Source: JBBQUN01 sp038212405 (GTDB lineage Bacteria; Actinomycetota; Acidimicrobiia; Acidimicrobiales; SZUA-35). Taken from it: a stretch of DNA of 64,000 nt. Position 1 is the first letter of the stretch, and every line of letters begins with the position of its first letter. The stretch is from positions 1 to 64,000 of the forward strand of contig JBBQUN010000001.1 in the NCBI GenBank assembly GCA_038212405.1, in the 5' to 3' direction. Below, one piece after another: positions 36,544 through 45,467 of the stretch. Under the pieces are notes generated by a model. It had not been told where the DNA came from. It searched no databases and worked only from the letters and a program-made list of their open reading frames with translations. A program made the translations under genes and the position numbers.

Positions 36544-37319
36544 CAACAACCGAGATCCCGGCGAGTACGTCTTCGAAGCTCACTCGGCGTCTGGGTTTTG
36601 CCGCCTTGGTGAGCATCGTCGTCTTCCTCGCCATGGCCCTGGTGATCTCACCGCCCGACGTGTCGCAGCGAGATGCGGTTCGGTTGTTCTATCTCCACGT
36701 GCCAACGGCCACGATTGCGTTCTATTTTGCTCCGGCAATCATCGCGGTTGGCAGCGTCATGTACCTCTGGAAGAAGTCGACCTTCTGGGATCTCGCCGCT
36801 GGTACTGCCGCCGAGCTCGCCGTCATCTTCTCTGCCTTCACCCTGGTGACCGGCATGCTGTGGGGCAAACCGACCTGGGGCCTCTACTGGACCTGGGAGC
36901 CCCGACTGACCGCAACCGCAGTGTCGTTCGTGCTGTTCGTTGGCTACTTGGCTGTGCGCAAGCTCGATCTCGATCCTGTCATTCGCTCGCAGCGCGCCGC
37001 GGTGCTCGGCCTCATTGCCGCCGCCAACACGCTGCTGGTTCGCTACTCGGTGCAAATCTGGAAAGGCATCCACCAGGGAACCACGATCTCGCCGATGAAC
37101 ATGCAGATCAGCGGTCTCATGTGGGGAACGGCCTTGATCGGTTTCGTGTCGTTCACGCTCGTGTTTGCCTGGTTGATGATTCATCGCTTCCGTGTCGCCT
37201 GGCTCGAACACCAGCTGGCCGAGGTCGGACTCGACCTCGCAATCAGCGAACGCCGTGCCGAGCGAGATGTCGCCGGCGCAGCGAGTACTGACGTCCGACT
37301 GACAGGAGAAGGTGCCTGA
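36540..37319 (+). CDS. ccmC: heme transporter/attachment protein CcmC
   Basis: A 259-residue membrane protein that presents heme to CcmE. It has six helices and the heme-handling-protein signature as GKPTWGLYWTWEPRLT (the WWD domain; WEPRLT replaces the common WDARLT). The two flanking His ligands are in FYLHVPTA and WKGIHQGTT. The GTG at 36540 overlaps ccmB, and the stop overlaps the ccmD start by one base. The last 40 residues form a charged cytosolic tail. Confidence 0.92.
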   Translation: MTTTEIPASTSSKLTRRLGFAALVSIVVFLAMALVISPPDVSQRDAVRLFYLHVPTATIAFYFAPAIIAVGSVMYLWKKSTFWDLAAGTAAELAVIFSAFTLVTGMLWGKPTWGLYWTWEPRLTATAVSFVLFVGYLAVRKLDLDPVIRSQRAAVLGLIAAANTLLVRYSVQIWKGIHQGTTISPMNMQISGLMWGTALIGFVSFTLVFAWLMIHRFRVAWLEHQLAEVGLDLAISERRAERDVAGAASTDVRLTGEGA

Positions 37320-37453
37320 TGCATTGGGAGTTCGTGATTCCTGGATATCTCATCGTCTTCGTGACGCTGGCGATGTACACCGTCTACGTGGTCCGCAAGG
37401 GTCGGGCGCTCTCAGAGCAGCTGCCACCAGAGAAGCGGCGATTCCTTGACTGA
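37319..37453 (+). CDS. ccmD: small heme-maturation membrane protein CcmD
   Basis: A 44-residue protein, MHWEFVIPGYLIVFVTLAMY at the N-terminus (one helix, residues 5-24), then a basic cytosolic tail VVRKGRALSEQLPPEKRRF. This is the size and topology of CcmD, which stabilises the CcmABC-CcmE complex. The start overlaps the ccmC stop (TGATG) and its last codons overlap the ccmE start. It is easy to miss because of its length. Confidence 0.88.
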   Translation: MHWEFVIPGYLIVFVTLAMYTVYVVRKGRALSEQLPPEKRRFLD

Positions 37454-37925
37454 CGACCTCGATCTGACACCGCGCCCCGGCGCTGGCGCGTCCAACGAGC
37501 GTCGTAGCTTCCGCAACATCGCCATCCTGGGCACGCTCGGCGTCGTCCTCGGATTCATCATGTTCCAGGCGGTGACCGGCGCCTCGGTGTATTACTACAA
37601 CGTCGACGAGGCGGTTGACCAACAGGCCGAGCTGGCCGATCGCACGTTCCGGCTCCAGGGAACGGTCGTCACCGAGCCAACGATCGATGCCAGTGGCGCC
37701 ATGCTCTTCAACGTTGCCTTCAACGACCAAGAGGTCGCGGTGCGCCATGTTGGTGAGGAACCAACCGATTTGTTCGAGCTGTCGATCCCGGTCGTTGCCG
37801 AAGGGCACTTCGAGAACGGTGTCTTCGTGTCTCGCCAGCTTCTCATCAAGCATTCTGAGTCCTATGTCGCCGACAACCCGGATCGCATCGATACCGAGAT
37901 CGAATCGCAGCTCGATGCGGGCTGA
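37446..37925 (+). CDS. ccmE: heme chaperone CcmE
   Basis: A 159-residue membrane-anchored periplasmic-side chaperone that binds heme covalently. One helix (about 24-46) is followed by an OB-fold domain; the heme-binding His lies in LLIKHSESY near residue 138, matching the KHxxxY motif of classical CcmE rather than the Cys variant of some archaea and sulfate reducers. The TTG at 37446 is the only usable start and overlaps the ccmD stop. Confidence 0.9.
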   Translation: MTDDLDLTPRPGAGASNERRSFRNIAILGTLGVVLGFIMFQAVTGASVYYYNVDEAVDQQAELADRTFRLQGTVVTEPTIDASGAMLFNVAFNDQEVAVRHVGEEPTDLFELSIPVVAEGHFENGVFVSRQLLIKHSESYVADNPDRIDTEIESQLDAG

Positions 37926-37943
37926 CCCGCACGGAGCAACGAC

Positions 37944-39926
37944 ATGAACTCGATCCTCGGCTTCGCCTTCACCATGCTCGGCCTCACCACGTCGGTGGCC
38001 GGCATGCTGGCCGGGTCCTATGCGCTGGTGACCAAACAACACCGGCTGCTCGCCCAGGTTCGTCAATGGACCTGGATGCTGCCCGTCGCCGGCCTCGGAA
38101 TGTTCGTTGTCATGGAAGTGGCGCTGTTCCAGCGCGACTTCACCGTCAGCTACGTCCAACGAGTCGGCAGCACGGTCACGCCTCCCTTGTACAATTTCGC
38201 CGCTCTCTGGTCGGCGCTGGAGGGCTCACTCATTCTGTGGGCGCTGATCCTCACGCTCTACATCGGTGCGGTGCTCTACAAGTTTCGAGCACGAGGCAAC
38301 GACCCACTCCTGGGTTGGGCCATCGTGGTACTGCTCGGCATCAGCACGTTCTTCTTTGCGCTGCTGGCCGGACCGGCGAATCCGTTCACTCCGGTCACCG
38401 TTCCTCTGGGGTTCCAAGGGCCGGGCCCCAACCCTCTGCTACAGAACCACATTCTCGTTGCCTTCCATCCGCCGATGCTCTACCTGGGTTACGTCGGTTT
38501 CTCCGTTCCGTTCGCTTTCGCCGCTGCTGCCCTCATCACCGGTCGAGTGGGCGAGGGGTGGCTGGTCGAGACTCGTCGCTGGACCGTTGCTGCTTGGGGC
38601 TTTCTCACCGCCGGCATCATCCTCGGTGCTTGGTGGAGCTACGAGGTGCTGGGCTGGGGTGGCTATTGGGCATGGGATCCGGTCGAGAACGCCTCGCTGC
38701 TTCCCTGGCTCACCGGCACGGCCTACCTGCATTCGGTCATGGTCCAAGAACGCCGCGGCATGCTGCGGGTCTGGAACCTGTCGTTGCTGTGTGCCACGTT
38801 CTGCCTGACCATCCTGGGTACGTTCCTCACCCGATCGGGTGTCGTCGAATCGGTGCATGCCTTCGCCGATGGTGAAGTCGGCCCGTGGCTCCTGGTCTTC
38901 TTCACGATCGTTGCCCTCGGATCGATCGGACTGATCGGCTGGCGGGGCGACCGGTTGCGTTCGCCCGGCGCCATCGATTCGCCGCTGTCGCGCGAGGCAT
39001 CGTTCCTTGCCAACAACGTGGCGTTCGGAGCGCTCACGTTCGTGGTCCTGCTCGGTACCGTCTTCCCGCTCCTCGCCGAGGCCTACGACGACAGCCGCCT
39101 CACGATCGGGCGCCCCTACTTCGACTCCCTCGGTCGGCCGATCGCCTTCGTGCTGCTCTTCCTCATGGCGTCGGCCCCGGTGCTGCCATGGCGCAAAGCC
39201 TCCGGCGAATTGCTCGCCGAGCGGCTCTTCTGGCCGACGGTCGCCGGCGTTGGGTCGATGGTCCTTGCCATCGCGCTCGGCGGGCGAGGCCTCTACCCGA
39301 TGATCACGTTCGGCCTCGGTGGATTCGCCGGCGGGGCGGCGCTGCGCCAAGTGGTGTTGGCCACCCGACGCCAGGGTTGGCGGGGCTTCGTCGGTCGGAC
39401 CAATGGCGGCATGATCGTGCACCTGGGTGTGGTGCTCATCGCCGTCGGTATCGCCTCCAGCGAGGCCTACAAGACCGACCGAACCGCCACGCTCGCCGTT
39501 GGGGAGTCCATGATGGTTGCCGACCACGAGTTCACCTATCTCGGACTCGGTGCCGACACCAACGAGCGCCGCAATCGGGTGTGGGCCGACATCGAAATCG
39601 ACGGCGGCGACATCTATCAGCCCGCTCGTACCCAGTTCCGTTTGATGGGCACACCGGTGGCGACCCCTTCGGTGAGAGCCGGGTTCACCCAAGATCTGTT
39701 CCTCGTGCTCGATCAGGTGCCAACCGACAACGACGGCCCGATCCGACTCAGAGTGATCGTTCGCCCCATGATCTCGTGGCTGTGGGCCGGCGGCGGACTG
39801 ATGTCGCTCGGCACGCTGTTCGCCATCTTCCCCGGTAAGCGTCGACGGGGTACCGAGGCGGTTTCGGCTCGCATCGGCAGCTCGTCACCGACGATTCCCG
39901 ATGCCCGGGTCGAGGTGAACGCATGA
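37944..39926 (+). CDS. ccmF: heme lyase subunit CcmF
   Basis: A 660-residue protein with about 15 helices that ligates heme from CcmE to apocytochrome c. The WWD domain is clear: WWSYEVLGWGGYWAWDPVEN, followed by SLLPWLTGTAYLHS and the His residues of conserved loops (HPPMLYLGYVG). GGAG precedes the ATG by 7 nt. The stop overlaps the next gene (ATGA at 39923-39926). Length is typical of the family. Confidence 0.95.
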   Translation: MNSILGFAFTMLGLTTSVAGMLAGSYALVTKQHRLLAQVRQWTWMLPVAGLGMFVVMEVALFQRDFTVSYVQRVGSTVTPPLYNFAALWSALEGSLILWALILTLYIGAVLYKFRARGNDPLLGWAIVVLLGISTFFFALLAGPANPFTPVTVPLGFQGPGPNPLLQNHILVAFHPPMLYLGYVGFSVPFAFAAAALITGRVGEGWLVETRRWTVAAWGFLTAGIILGAWWSYEVLGWGGYWAWDPVENASLLPWLTGTAYLHSVMVQERRGMLRVWNLSLLCATFCLTILGTFLTRSGVVESVHAFADGEVGPWLLVFFTIVALGSIGLIGWRGDRLRSPGAIDSPLSREASFLANNVAFGALTFVVLLGTVFPLLAEAYDDSRLTIGRPYFDSLGRPIAFVLLFLMASAPVLPWRKASGELLAERLFWPTVAGVGSMVLAIALGGRGLYPMITFGLGGFAGGAALRQVVLATRRQGWRGFVGRTNGGMIVHLGVVLIAVGIASSEAYKTDRTATLAVGESMMVADHEFTYLGLGADTNERRNRVWADIEIDGGDIYQPARTQFRLMGTPVATPSVRAGFTQDLFLVLDQVPTDNDGPIRLRVIVRPMISWLWAGGGLMSLGTLFAIFPGKRRRGTEAVSARIGSSSPTIPDARVEVNA

Positions 39927-40546
39927 GTGACGACAGCACCACCGCCGGCAGCATTGCCTCCGAACGTTCCGGTGTCGACGGTTCTGGTGCTGAGAGTTCT
40001 GGGGTCGACCATGATCGGTCGTCGGGCGGGTCTTCGGGCAACTCGGCGCGCATCATCTCGAGCGTCGTCGGCTTGGTCGTTGTTGGCTTGATCGCCCTCC
40101 TTGCGCTTGGCGGTCCCGGTACCGACGTGGCCACGAGCCGGCTGGTCGACAAGCGGGTGCCAGCCCTCCAGGGCGAAACCCTCGACGGCGGCACCTACGA
40201 CATCGACGCCGCCCGCGGCCGTTGGGTGCTGGTGAACTTCTTCGCCACCTGGTGCCCGGGTTGTATCGACGAGCACCCCGATCTCGTCGAACTCGAGCAA
40301 TATGGCAAAGACACCGGTGCCATCGAAGTCGTGTCGATCGTGTTCGACGATGACCCCGACAAGGTCGCCGACCTCTTCGCCGAATTGGGTGGTACGTGGC
40401 CGGTGCTGAACGACAGCGGTCAGCTTGCGGTCACCTTCCAGATCGCCCAGGTGCCAGAGAGCTTCTTGGTCGATCCGAGCGGCGTGGTGGTCGCCCATGC
40501 AACGGGGGGCATCACCGCCGACGAGATCATCGCGGCGATCGGATGA
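39923..40546 (+). CDS. ccmG: CcmG/TlpA-like thioredoxin family protein
   Basis: A 207-residue protein with a single N-terminal helix (about 45-65) and an extracytoplasmic thioredoxin fold. The active site is FFATWCPGCIDEHPDL (CPGC), and a cis-Pro follows in IAQVPESFLVDPSG. It reduces the haem-binding cysteines of apocytochrome c for the Ccm system. A Ser/Gly-rich segment of about 45 residues precedes the helix, longer than in proteobacterial CcmG. Confidence 0.88.
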   Translation: MSDDSTTAGSIASERSGVDGSGAESSGVDHDRSSGGSSGNSARIISSVVGLVVVGLIALLALGGPGTDVATSRLVDKRVPALQGETLDGGTYDIDAARGRWVLVNFFATWCPGCIDEHPDLVELEQYGKDTGAIEVVSIVFDDDPDKVADLFAELGGTWPVLNDSGQLAVTFQIAQVPESFLVDPSGVVVAHATGGITADEIIAAIG

Positions 40547-41079
40547 GCGCCGCTCGACGAGTGTTGTGGCTGGCCCTGTTGGTGATCGGTGTTGCCGCGC
40601 TCAGCATCTCGGCGCTCGATGCCGCTCCCGAAACCCCTGGCGAGCGAATCCAACGCCTCGCCGACTCCTACGCCTGCCCGACCTGCAAGGGGCAAACCGT
40701 CGCCGACTCGAATGCGTCGGCGGCCACCGTGGTGCGCGACTTCATCCGCGTGAGCGTCGACGAAGGTCGCACTGACGACGAGATCCGAGACCTCCTCGTG
40801 CAGTCCTACGGTGGGCGTGTTCTGCTGACCCCCCGGTCCGATGGCGTCTCCGCCCTGATCTGGGTTCTGCCTGCCGTGGTTGCCATTGGGGGAACCGCCG
40901 TTGTGGTTGCCTCGCTGCGCCGCTCGCCACCGGAGCAGCGCGTCGCCACCGACGCTGACCGCGAACTCGTTGCTGCTGCGCAGGGCTTGGGTGCACAGGG
41001 TGTGGGTGCACAGCGCTCAGGCAAGCAGGGCCCAGTCGCTGATGAGAACGACGTTCACGGCGAAGGTGACGGTCGTTAG
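40543..41079 (+). CDS. ccmH: cytochrome c maturation protein CcmH
   Basis: A 178-residue protein with an N-terminal signal/anchor, the redox motif as SYACPTCKGQTVADS (equivalent to LRCxxCQ), the three-helix bundle (VVRDFIRVSVDEGRTDDEI) and a second membrane helix (about 105-125). CcmH keeps apocytochrome cysteines reduced next to CcmF. The C-terminal about 50 residues carry a Gln/Gly repeat (LGAQGVGAQRSG), unique to this copy as far as I can see. The ATG overlaps the ccmG stop. Confidence 0.9.
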   Translation: MSAARRVLWLALLVIGVAALSISALDAAPETPGERIQRLADSYACPTCKGQTVADSNASAATVVRDFIRVSVDEGRTDDEIRDLLVQSYGGRVLLTPRSDGVSALIWVLPAVVAIGGTAVVVASLRRSPPEQRVATDADRELVAAAQGLGAQGVGAQRSGKQGPVADENDVHGEGDGR

Positions 41080-41081
41080 AC

Positions 41082-41843
41082 GTGGCCCGGATGCACGACC
41101 TCAGCCCGGATCGGCTTGCTGCACTCGAGGAGGAACGCGACTTTCTGTTGCGCTCGCTCGATGATCTCGAATCCGAACACCGTGCCGGCGACCTCGACGA
41201 TGCTGACTACGCCTCGCTACGTGACGACTACACGGTGCGCGCTGCCGGGGTGATCCGCTCGATCGATGACCACCAGAGCGAACTCACCGCACGACAGGCC
41301 GAGAACGCCTCGCCAACGAGGCGTTGGGCGTGGATCATCGGTACCGCCGCCGGGGCAGTGTTGGCCGGGATCCTGCTCGCCCAGACGGCAGGGGAGCGCG
41401 GGGTTGGCGACTCGCTCACTGGCGCACTGCCCGAATCGATTCGCGATCAGGTGCTCGCGTGCCAGCAGCTCGGCACCCAGGGAGCAGAGGGGTTGCAGGA
41501 ATCGCTGACGTGTTTCGACGCTGTGCTCGACCAAGATCAGAACAACGTCGAGGCCCTCACCTATCGAGCGTGGTACCTCAGCCTCGTTGCGGCATCGGCG
41601 ACCGATCAGGGCTTCGATGACTCAGCCAACGAGCTGTTCACCGCGGCGGCTGCGCAACTCGATCGCGCCATCGAGGTCGACCCGACCTTCCCTGATGCTC
41701 ACGCCTTTCGCGCCGTGGTTGCCGATCGCATGGGTGACGCTGATCGGGCCTGCGTGGAGCTGGCGGCGCTCGGCGATCTCAACGCCCCACCGATGATGGA
41801 CCAGCTGACTGCTGCACTCGACGAGCGGCTCGACTGCGGCTGA
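41082..41843 (+). CDS. CcmI-like TPR protein
   Basis: A 253-residue protein at the end of the ccm operon. The N-terminal part has the CcmI-type coiled segment (LEEERDFLLRSLDDLESEHRAG, LDDADYASLRDDY), then one helix (about 84-104) and two TPR-like repeats outside (EALTYRAWYLSL, DRAIEVDPTFPDAHAFRAVVADRMGD). CcmI binds the C-terminus of apocytochromes and hands them to CcmF. Usual CcmI proteins have two helices in the N-terminal part; here only one is visible, so the protein is a reduced form. GTG 41082 begins 2 nt after ccmH. Confidence 0.75.
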   Translation: MARMHDLSPDRLAALEEERDFLLRSLDDLESEHRAGDLDDADYASLRDDYTVRAAGVIRSIDDHQSELTARQAENASPTRRWAWIIGTAAGAVLAGILLAQTAGERGVGDSLTGALPESIRDQVLACQQLGTQGAEGLQESLTCFDAVLDQDQNNVEALTYRAWYLSLVAASATDQGFDDSANELFTAAAAQLDRAIEVDPTFPDAHAFRAVVADRMGDADRACVELAALGDLNAPPMMDQLTAALDERLDCG

Positions 41844-41935
41844 CGAGCGCCCAGGGGCCCATCAGCACTCGAGTTGCCACCCCCATTCCGAGGTGCGTCG
41901 GGCTGCGAACCGGCCTCGATCCTTCTGCCAGTGCG

Positions 41936-42403
41936 CTAACCGATCGATTCGGCGTGCTTGTTGACCTTGCGAGCCGAGGCCCAGCGCTTGCCATCGTGGG
42001 TGAGCACCCAGATGGAACCTTTTTCACATCCATGCCCGTGCAGTTCGGTGCCGTTCGCCCCGAGCCAATCGATGAGCTCGGGAATGATGTCGCCATGAGA
42101 GCAAGCAACCAGACCCTCGCTGGCGTGCGTTGCGAGGATCTCGAGTGCAGCGTTGATGGGCGCGCCTTCCCATAGCTCGTCAGTCTCGATGACCTCGTGC
42201 CCTTTCGAAGCGGCCAGGGGCTCGACGGTCTGCACACACCGGGTTGCGGTACTGGAGATGATCTTGCCGACCTCGACGGCCGAGAACAGCTCGGCGATGG
42301 CAGCGGCCCGAGCCAAGCCCTTCTCACTCAGCTGGCGGTACTTGTCATGATGTCCGCTCTGGCGAGATCCGGCGTGGGCGTGGCGAATGAGATAGACGTC
42401 CAT
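41936..42403 (-). CDS. histidine phosphatase family protein (SixA-like)
   Basis: A 155-residue phosphatase with the catalytic RHAHAG motif (LIRHAHAGSR), the later SSTATRCVQTVEPLA with the second Arg, and SHGDIIPELI with the second catalytic His. SixA-type proteins remove phosphate from phosphohistidine proteins or from small molecules. A stand-alone gene; the neighbouring PEP-utilising-domain protein at 42417, which has a phosphohistidine-type domain, begins 13 nt away in the same direction, a suggestive partnership. Confidence 0.85.
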   Translation of the reverse strand: MDVYLIRHAHAGSRQSGHHDKYRQLSEKGLARAAAIAELFSAVEVGKIISSTATRCVQTVEPLAASKGHEVIETDELWEGAPINAALEILATHASEGLVACSHGDIIPELIDWLGANGTELHGHGCEKGSIWVLTHDGKRWASARKVNKHAESIG

Positions 42404-42416
42404 GGCACCGAGCAGG

Positions 42417-44189
42417 CTAGCGTTTGGCCGGACCGTCGGGGTCCAGGTCGAGGACGGTCACTCGTCCGGTCGAGCCGTCGACCTCGATGAGTGCTCCGTC
42501 GGGGATGCGTAGCGTGGCTCCGGTGACCGAAACGGCGCAGGGGATGCCGAGTTCTCGGCTGACGATGACGGCGTGGCTCATGACGGCACCAACATCGACC
42601 ACGACAGCCTCGGCGGGAATGAACAACGGCGTCCATGAGGGATCGGTGATGGGGGCAATCAGCACGTCGCCGGGCTCGAGCCCGTTTGGGTCGCCGGGAT
42701 CGGTGACCACCCGGGCACGACCCCGGGCGATCCCGGGGCAGCCGGGCAGCCCAACGATCGATTCGCCAACGCTGATGGTGCCCCGGAGGTCGGCCTTGCG
42801 TTCCCAGGTCTCGAGGGGCGGGAGCTCGCCGCTCCACGCAAATGGTGGAACCCGGGCAGCGAGCTCGGCGTGCATGCGGCGCCGTTCGGCGATCACATCG
42901 GCTGATCCTGCCGGATCGCCGACATAGGCGTCGAGCTCGTCGATGGTCAGGAACCACAGATCGCCCGCTGTTCCGCCGGATCGTTCGATCAAGCGACGGT
43001 CGAGTTCCTTGGCTCGCAACCGGGAGCCGTGGATCGCGAGCACCACGGTGGTCTTCGATCGTTCGCGGCCTCGGCTCCAGACCCGAGCGGCGCCAAGTAC
43101 TCGGTCGAAGATCGGGCGGAGCGGTCGAGCGATTTTGGCACGGGCCTCGATCTCGAGTTGCGCCGACTCGCCGGCAAGACGACCGAGCTGCGTGTGGGGA
43201 TCATGACTTTCCTCGGCGGCCCGCATCCGGTCGACCAGAACGAGGGCCAGGGCGGGCCGGGTTTCCCAGGTATCGAACGCCGTGTCCCACTCGTTTGGTC
43301 CACGCGACCCGAAGTCGGCGATGAAGGTTCGGAAAGCATCGGCGAAGTCAGCAGCGCTCGGGTCGTTCTGGATCGAGGGCCACAGCTCAGCATCGATTCC
43401 TGCGTCGAAGCGGGCCGTCAATTCGGGATTTGCGTTGACGATGCGGCTGAGGTCCCAGAGTGCAAGCGAGGGTGCTGCGGAGTCGACGTCACCGAGACCG
43501 GCCAACAAGCGAACGGCGAGGTTCGGGTCATCCAGCTGCTTCTCGCAGATCTGGGTCAGCAGGCTGACCGCCGTCGACGCTCCCGCAGTGACTTCGAGGT
43601 GATGTTGGAAGAGCGACTCGAACAGCGTCATGAGTTCGTCGGTGGCGGCATTGGCCAATTCGGCGTCAGTTGCCTCGGCTGGATCATCGAGCGAGCCCAG
43701 GTAGTTGGCCACCTTGGCTTGATCCTGCGCCAACAGCGCAATCTCGCGGGTACGGATCACTTTCAAGACGTAGCGGAGGCCCCTGAGGCCGGCGCGAATG
43801 TTCTTCTCGCCCTCGATCGGAACGTGGGGTGGCACGGTTTGCCCAACGCCGAAAATGGTGACGTCGGCATCGCTTGCCTTGCCACCGGGAACCCGTGCGG
43901 CCAGAAGTCGCTGCATCGACACATTCAGATAGGCGTAGCCACCGAAGACGCCGTTGGCGATGCCGGTGCTCAGAGGCTTACCCTCGAACTCGCTCTCGGC
44001 GATGAGGCCGGTCGCCAGAACAGCGTTGCGCATGGCCTTCTCGCCGATCTCGGATGCAATCGAGAAGCTCAGCGGGGTGAACACCTCGGGGTAGACCTCG
44101 CCGGCATTTCCCCTGGTGTACACCGGGAACTTCTCGCTGACATCGCTGCCAACCCAGTCGCCGTCACCGATTCTCTTCCACAAACCCAT
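42417..44189 (-). CDS. PEP-utilising mobile (phosphohistidine) domain protein
   Basis: A 590-residue protein. The C-terminal about 80 residues are a PEP-utiliser mobile domain with the phospho-acceptor His in VMSHAVIVSRELGIPCAV, as in pyruvate phosphate dikinase, PEP synthase and rifampin phosphotransferase. The preceding 500 residues resemble the central part of PEP-synthase-like proteins (YTRGNAGEVYPEVFTPLSFS) but I see neither an ATP-grasp domain nor the PEP-binding barrel. It may therefore need partner subunits. The downstream SixA-like phosphatase could dephosphorylate its His. Function otherwise unknown. Confidence 0.68.
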   Translation of the reverse strand: MGLWKRIGDGDWVGSDVSEKFPVYTRGNAGEVYPEVFTPLSFSIASEIGEKAMRNAVLATGLIAESEFEGKPLSTGIANGVFGGYAYLNVSMQRLLAARVPGGKASDADVTIFGVGQTVPPHVPIEGEKNIRAGLRGLRYVLKVIRTREIALLAQDQAKVANYLGSLDDPAEATDAELANAATDELMTLFESLFQHHLEVTAGASTAVSLLTQICEKQLDDPNLAVRLLAGLGDVDSAAPSLALWDLSRIVNANPELTARFDAGIDAELWPSIQNDPSAADFADAFRTFIADFGSRGPNEWDTAFDTWETRPALALVLVDRMRAAEESHDPHTQLGRLAGESAQLEIEARAKIARPLRPIFDRVLGAARVWSRGRERSKTTVVLAIHGSRLRAKELDRRLIERSGGTAGDLWFLTIDELDAYVGDPAGSADVIAERRRMHAELAARVPPFAWSGELPPLETWERKADLRGTISVGESIVGLPGCPGIARGRARVVTDPGDPNGLEPGDVLIAPITDPSWTPLFIPAEAVVVDVGAVMSHAVIVSRELGIPCAVSVTGATLRIPDGALIEVDGSTGRVTVLDLDPDGPAKR

Positions 44190-44261
44190 CGGCGGGGTCT
44201 AGCACGACGCCTCCGGGTTTGCGTCATGGGCCAGTCACGCTTGCGTGATGGCGAGCATCAT

Positions 44262-45467
44262 TCAGTAGTCGTCGAGGCCTGGTAGCTGATCGTTGAACCA
44301 GATCTTGCGGCGAAACCGAGGGTTCTTCGACGACATGTCGATCTGATAGAGCGACTCGAATGGCGGCCGCGGAAGGTCGAGGATTGCACACAGATTGTGA
44401 GCCAGCCATTGCTCGATCTTGAGGACGACCATCTTCTTGCGCAAGCGACCCTGCACGTCGCGGTTCAGCACCGTTGGCAGCGTGTTCAGGGTGAGGATCT
44501 CGTCGATCGCCGGGTGGGCCATCTTCTCGCGCCCCTCGCCGCTGGCGTAGAAGTGCGTAACGCCGAACACGATGCGATTGGGGGAAGCCTTCTTGAGGAA
44601 CTCGCACGATTCGACCACGGTCGAACCGGTGCGAACCATGTCATCGAACAAGACCACATCGCAGCCCCGGATCTCATCGACGGTGGTATCGGAACCAGGG
44701 TCGAGCGTGATCTCGACACTGCGTTCGCCCGAGCGTTCCTTCGACAGGGTGATGAGCTTTGCCTCGGGCAGACCCAGAGTGTCGAGCATGCCCCGCACGA
44801 AATCTCGAGCGCCTTTGTCGGGTGCGCACAGCACCAGCCCCTCGCCGTTGGTGCCGTACTGCACCACGTTCGACTTGACGAGGTAGTCGGCGTAGATCTC
44901 GTAGGGAATGAGGTTGTGGAAGCGGCCCTCGAACACCTCAACGAACTCGGCCTGGACCGACACCGAGTGGTTGTGGACGGTCATCACTCGGTCGACGCCC
45001 GCAAGATGCAGCATCTGAGCGTAGAGCCGCGACGAGAACGGCTGGCCATCGAACTTCTTGCGATCGGCTTCGTCACGCTCGAAGGACGTGCGGCCCTGAT
45101 CGGCCCGGGGACCACGATCTTGTGCGCTGTAATAGAGGTCGGGCTCGACGAGCACCACGTTTGCTGCGCCGTTGTCTTTGGCGGCACGGGCAAGCAGGAG
45201 GTTTCGCATGGCGAGGTTGTTCCTCGTCATCGTGAGGCTCGACGTGCTGACGATGACCACCGTCTTGCCGTTCAAGTGCTCGCCGACGGCAGACAGATCG
45301 TTCTCGTCGCTGATGAACCGAGGGCAGAACTCCGAATTCGAGAACGTCTTCATGCTGATGAGGTCGGCGATGTCTTCCATCTGCCCAACGGCGTAGGCCA
45401 CGTCGATGGCGAACGGGTCGTCGGAGAAATTGCCGACAACGATCACGTCGCTCGTTCCGACCTTCAT
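44262..45467 (-). CDS. ribose-phosphate pyrophosphokinase-like protein
   Basis: A 401-residue protein with the PRPP-binding loop VVLFDDMVRTGSTVV, a PFSSRLYAQMLHLAGVDRVMTVHNHSV segment matching the Prs dimer/ribose-5-phosphate region, and an N-terminal phosphoribosyl-like domain (VGNFSDDPFAIDVAYAVG, EFCPRFISDEN). It is about 85 residues longer than ordinary Prs (about 315) with an extra C-terminal part (CAILDLPRPPFESLY onward), and the catalytic flexible loop is divergent (SKERSGERSVE). It probably makes or binds PRPP; a non-canonical or regulatory paralogue is possible. ATG 45467 is preferred; the frame is open to 45557. Confidence 0.65.
   Translation of the reverse strand: MKVGTSDVIVVGNFSDDPFAIDVAYAVGQMEDIADLISMKTFSNSEFCPRFISDENDLSAVGEHLNGKTVVIVSTSSLTMTRNNLAMRNLLLARAAKDNGAANVVLVEPDLYYSAQDRGPRADQGRTSFERDEADRKKFDGQPFSSRLYAQMLHLAGVDRVMTVHNHSVSVQAEFVEVFEGRFHNLIPYEIYADYLVKSNVVQYGTNGEGLVLCAPDKGARDFVRGMLDTLGLPEAKLITLSKERSGERSVEITLDPGSDTTVDEIRGCDVVLFDDMVRTGSTVVESCEFLKKASPNRIVFGVTHFYASGEGREKMAHPAIDEILTLNTLPTVLNRDVQGRLRKKMVVLKIEQWLAHNLCAILDLPRPPFESLYQIDMSSKNPRFRRKIWFNDQLPGLDDY

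Noticed and set aside
41880..41945. tRNA-like sequence on the minus strand with a GGTTCGCAGCC T-loop-like stretch
   Set aside because: No acceptor stem or clover-leaf closes around it, and its first bases are the stop codon and tail of the SixA-like gene.
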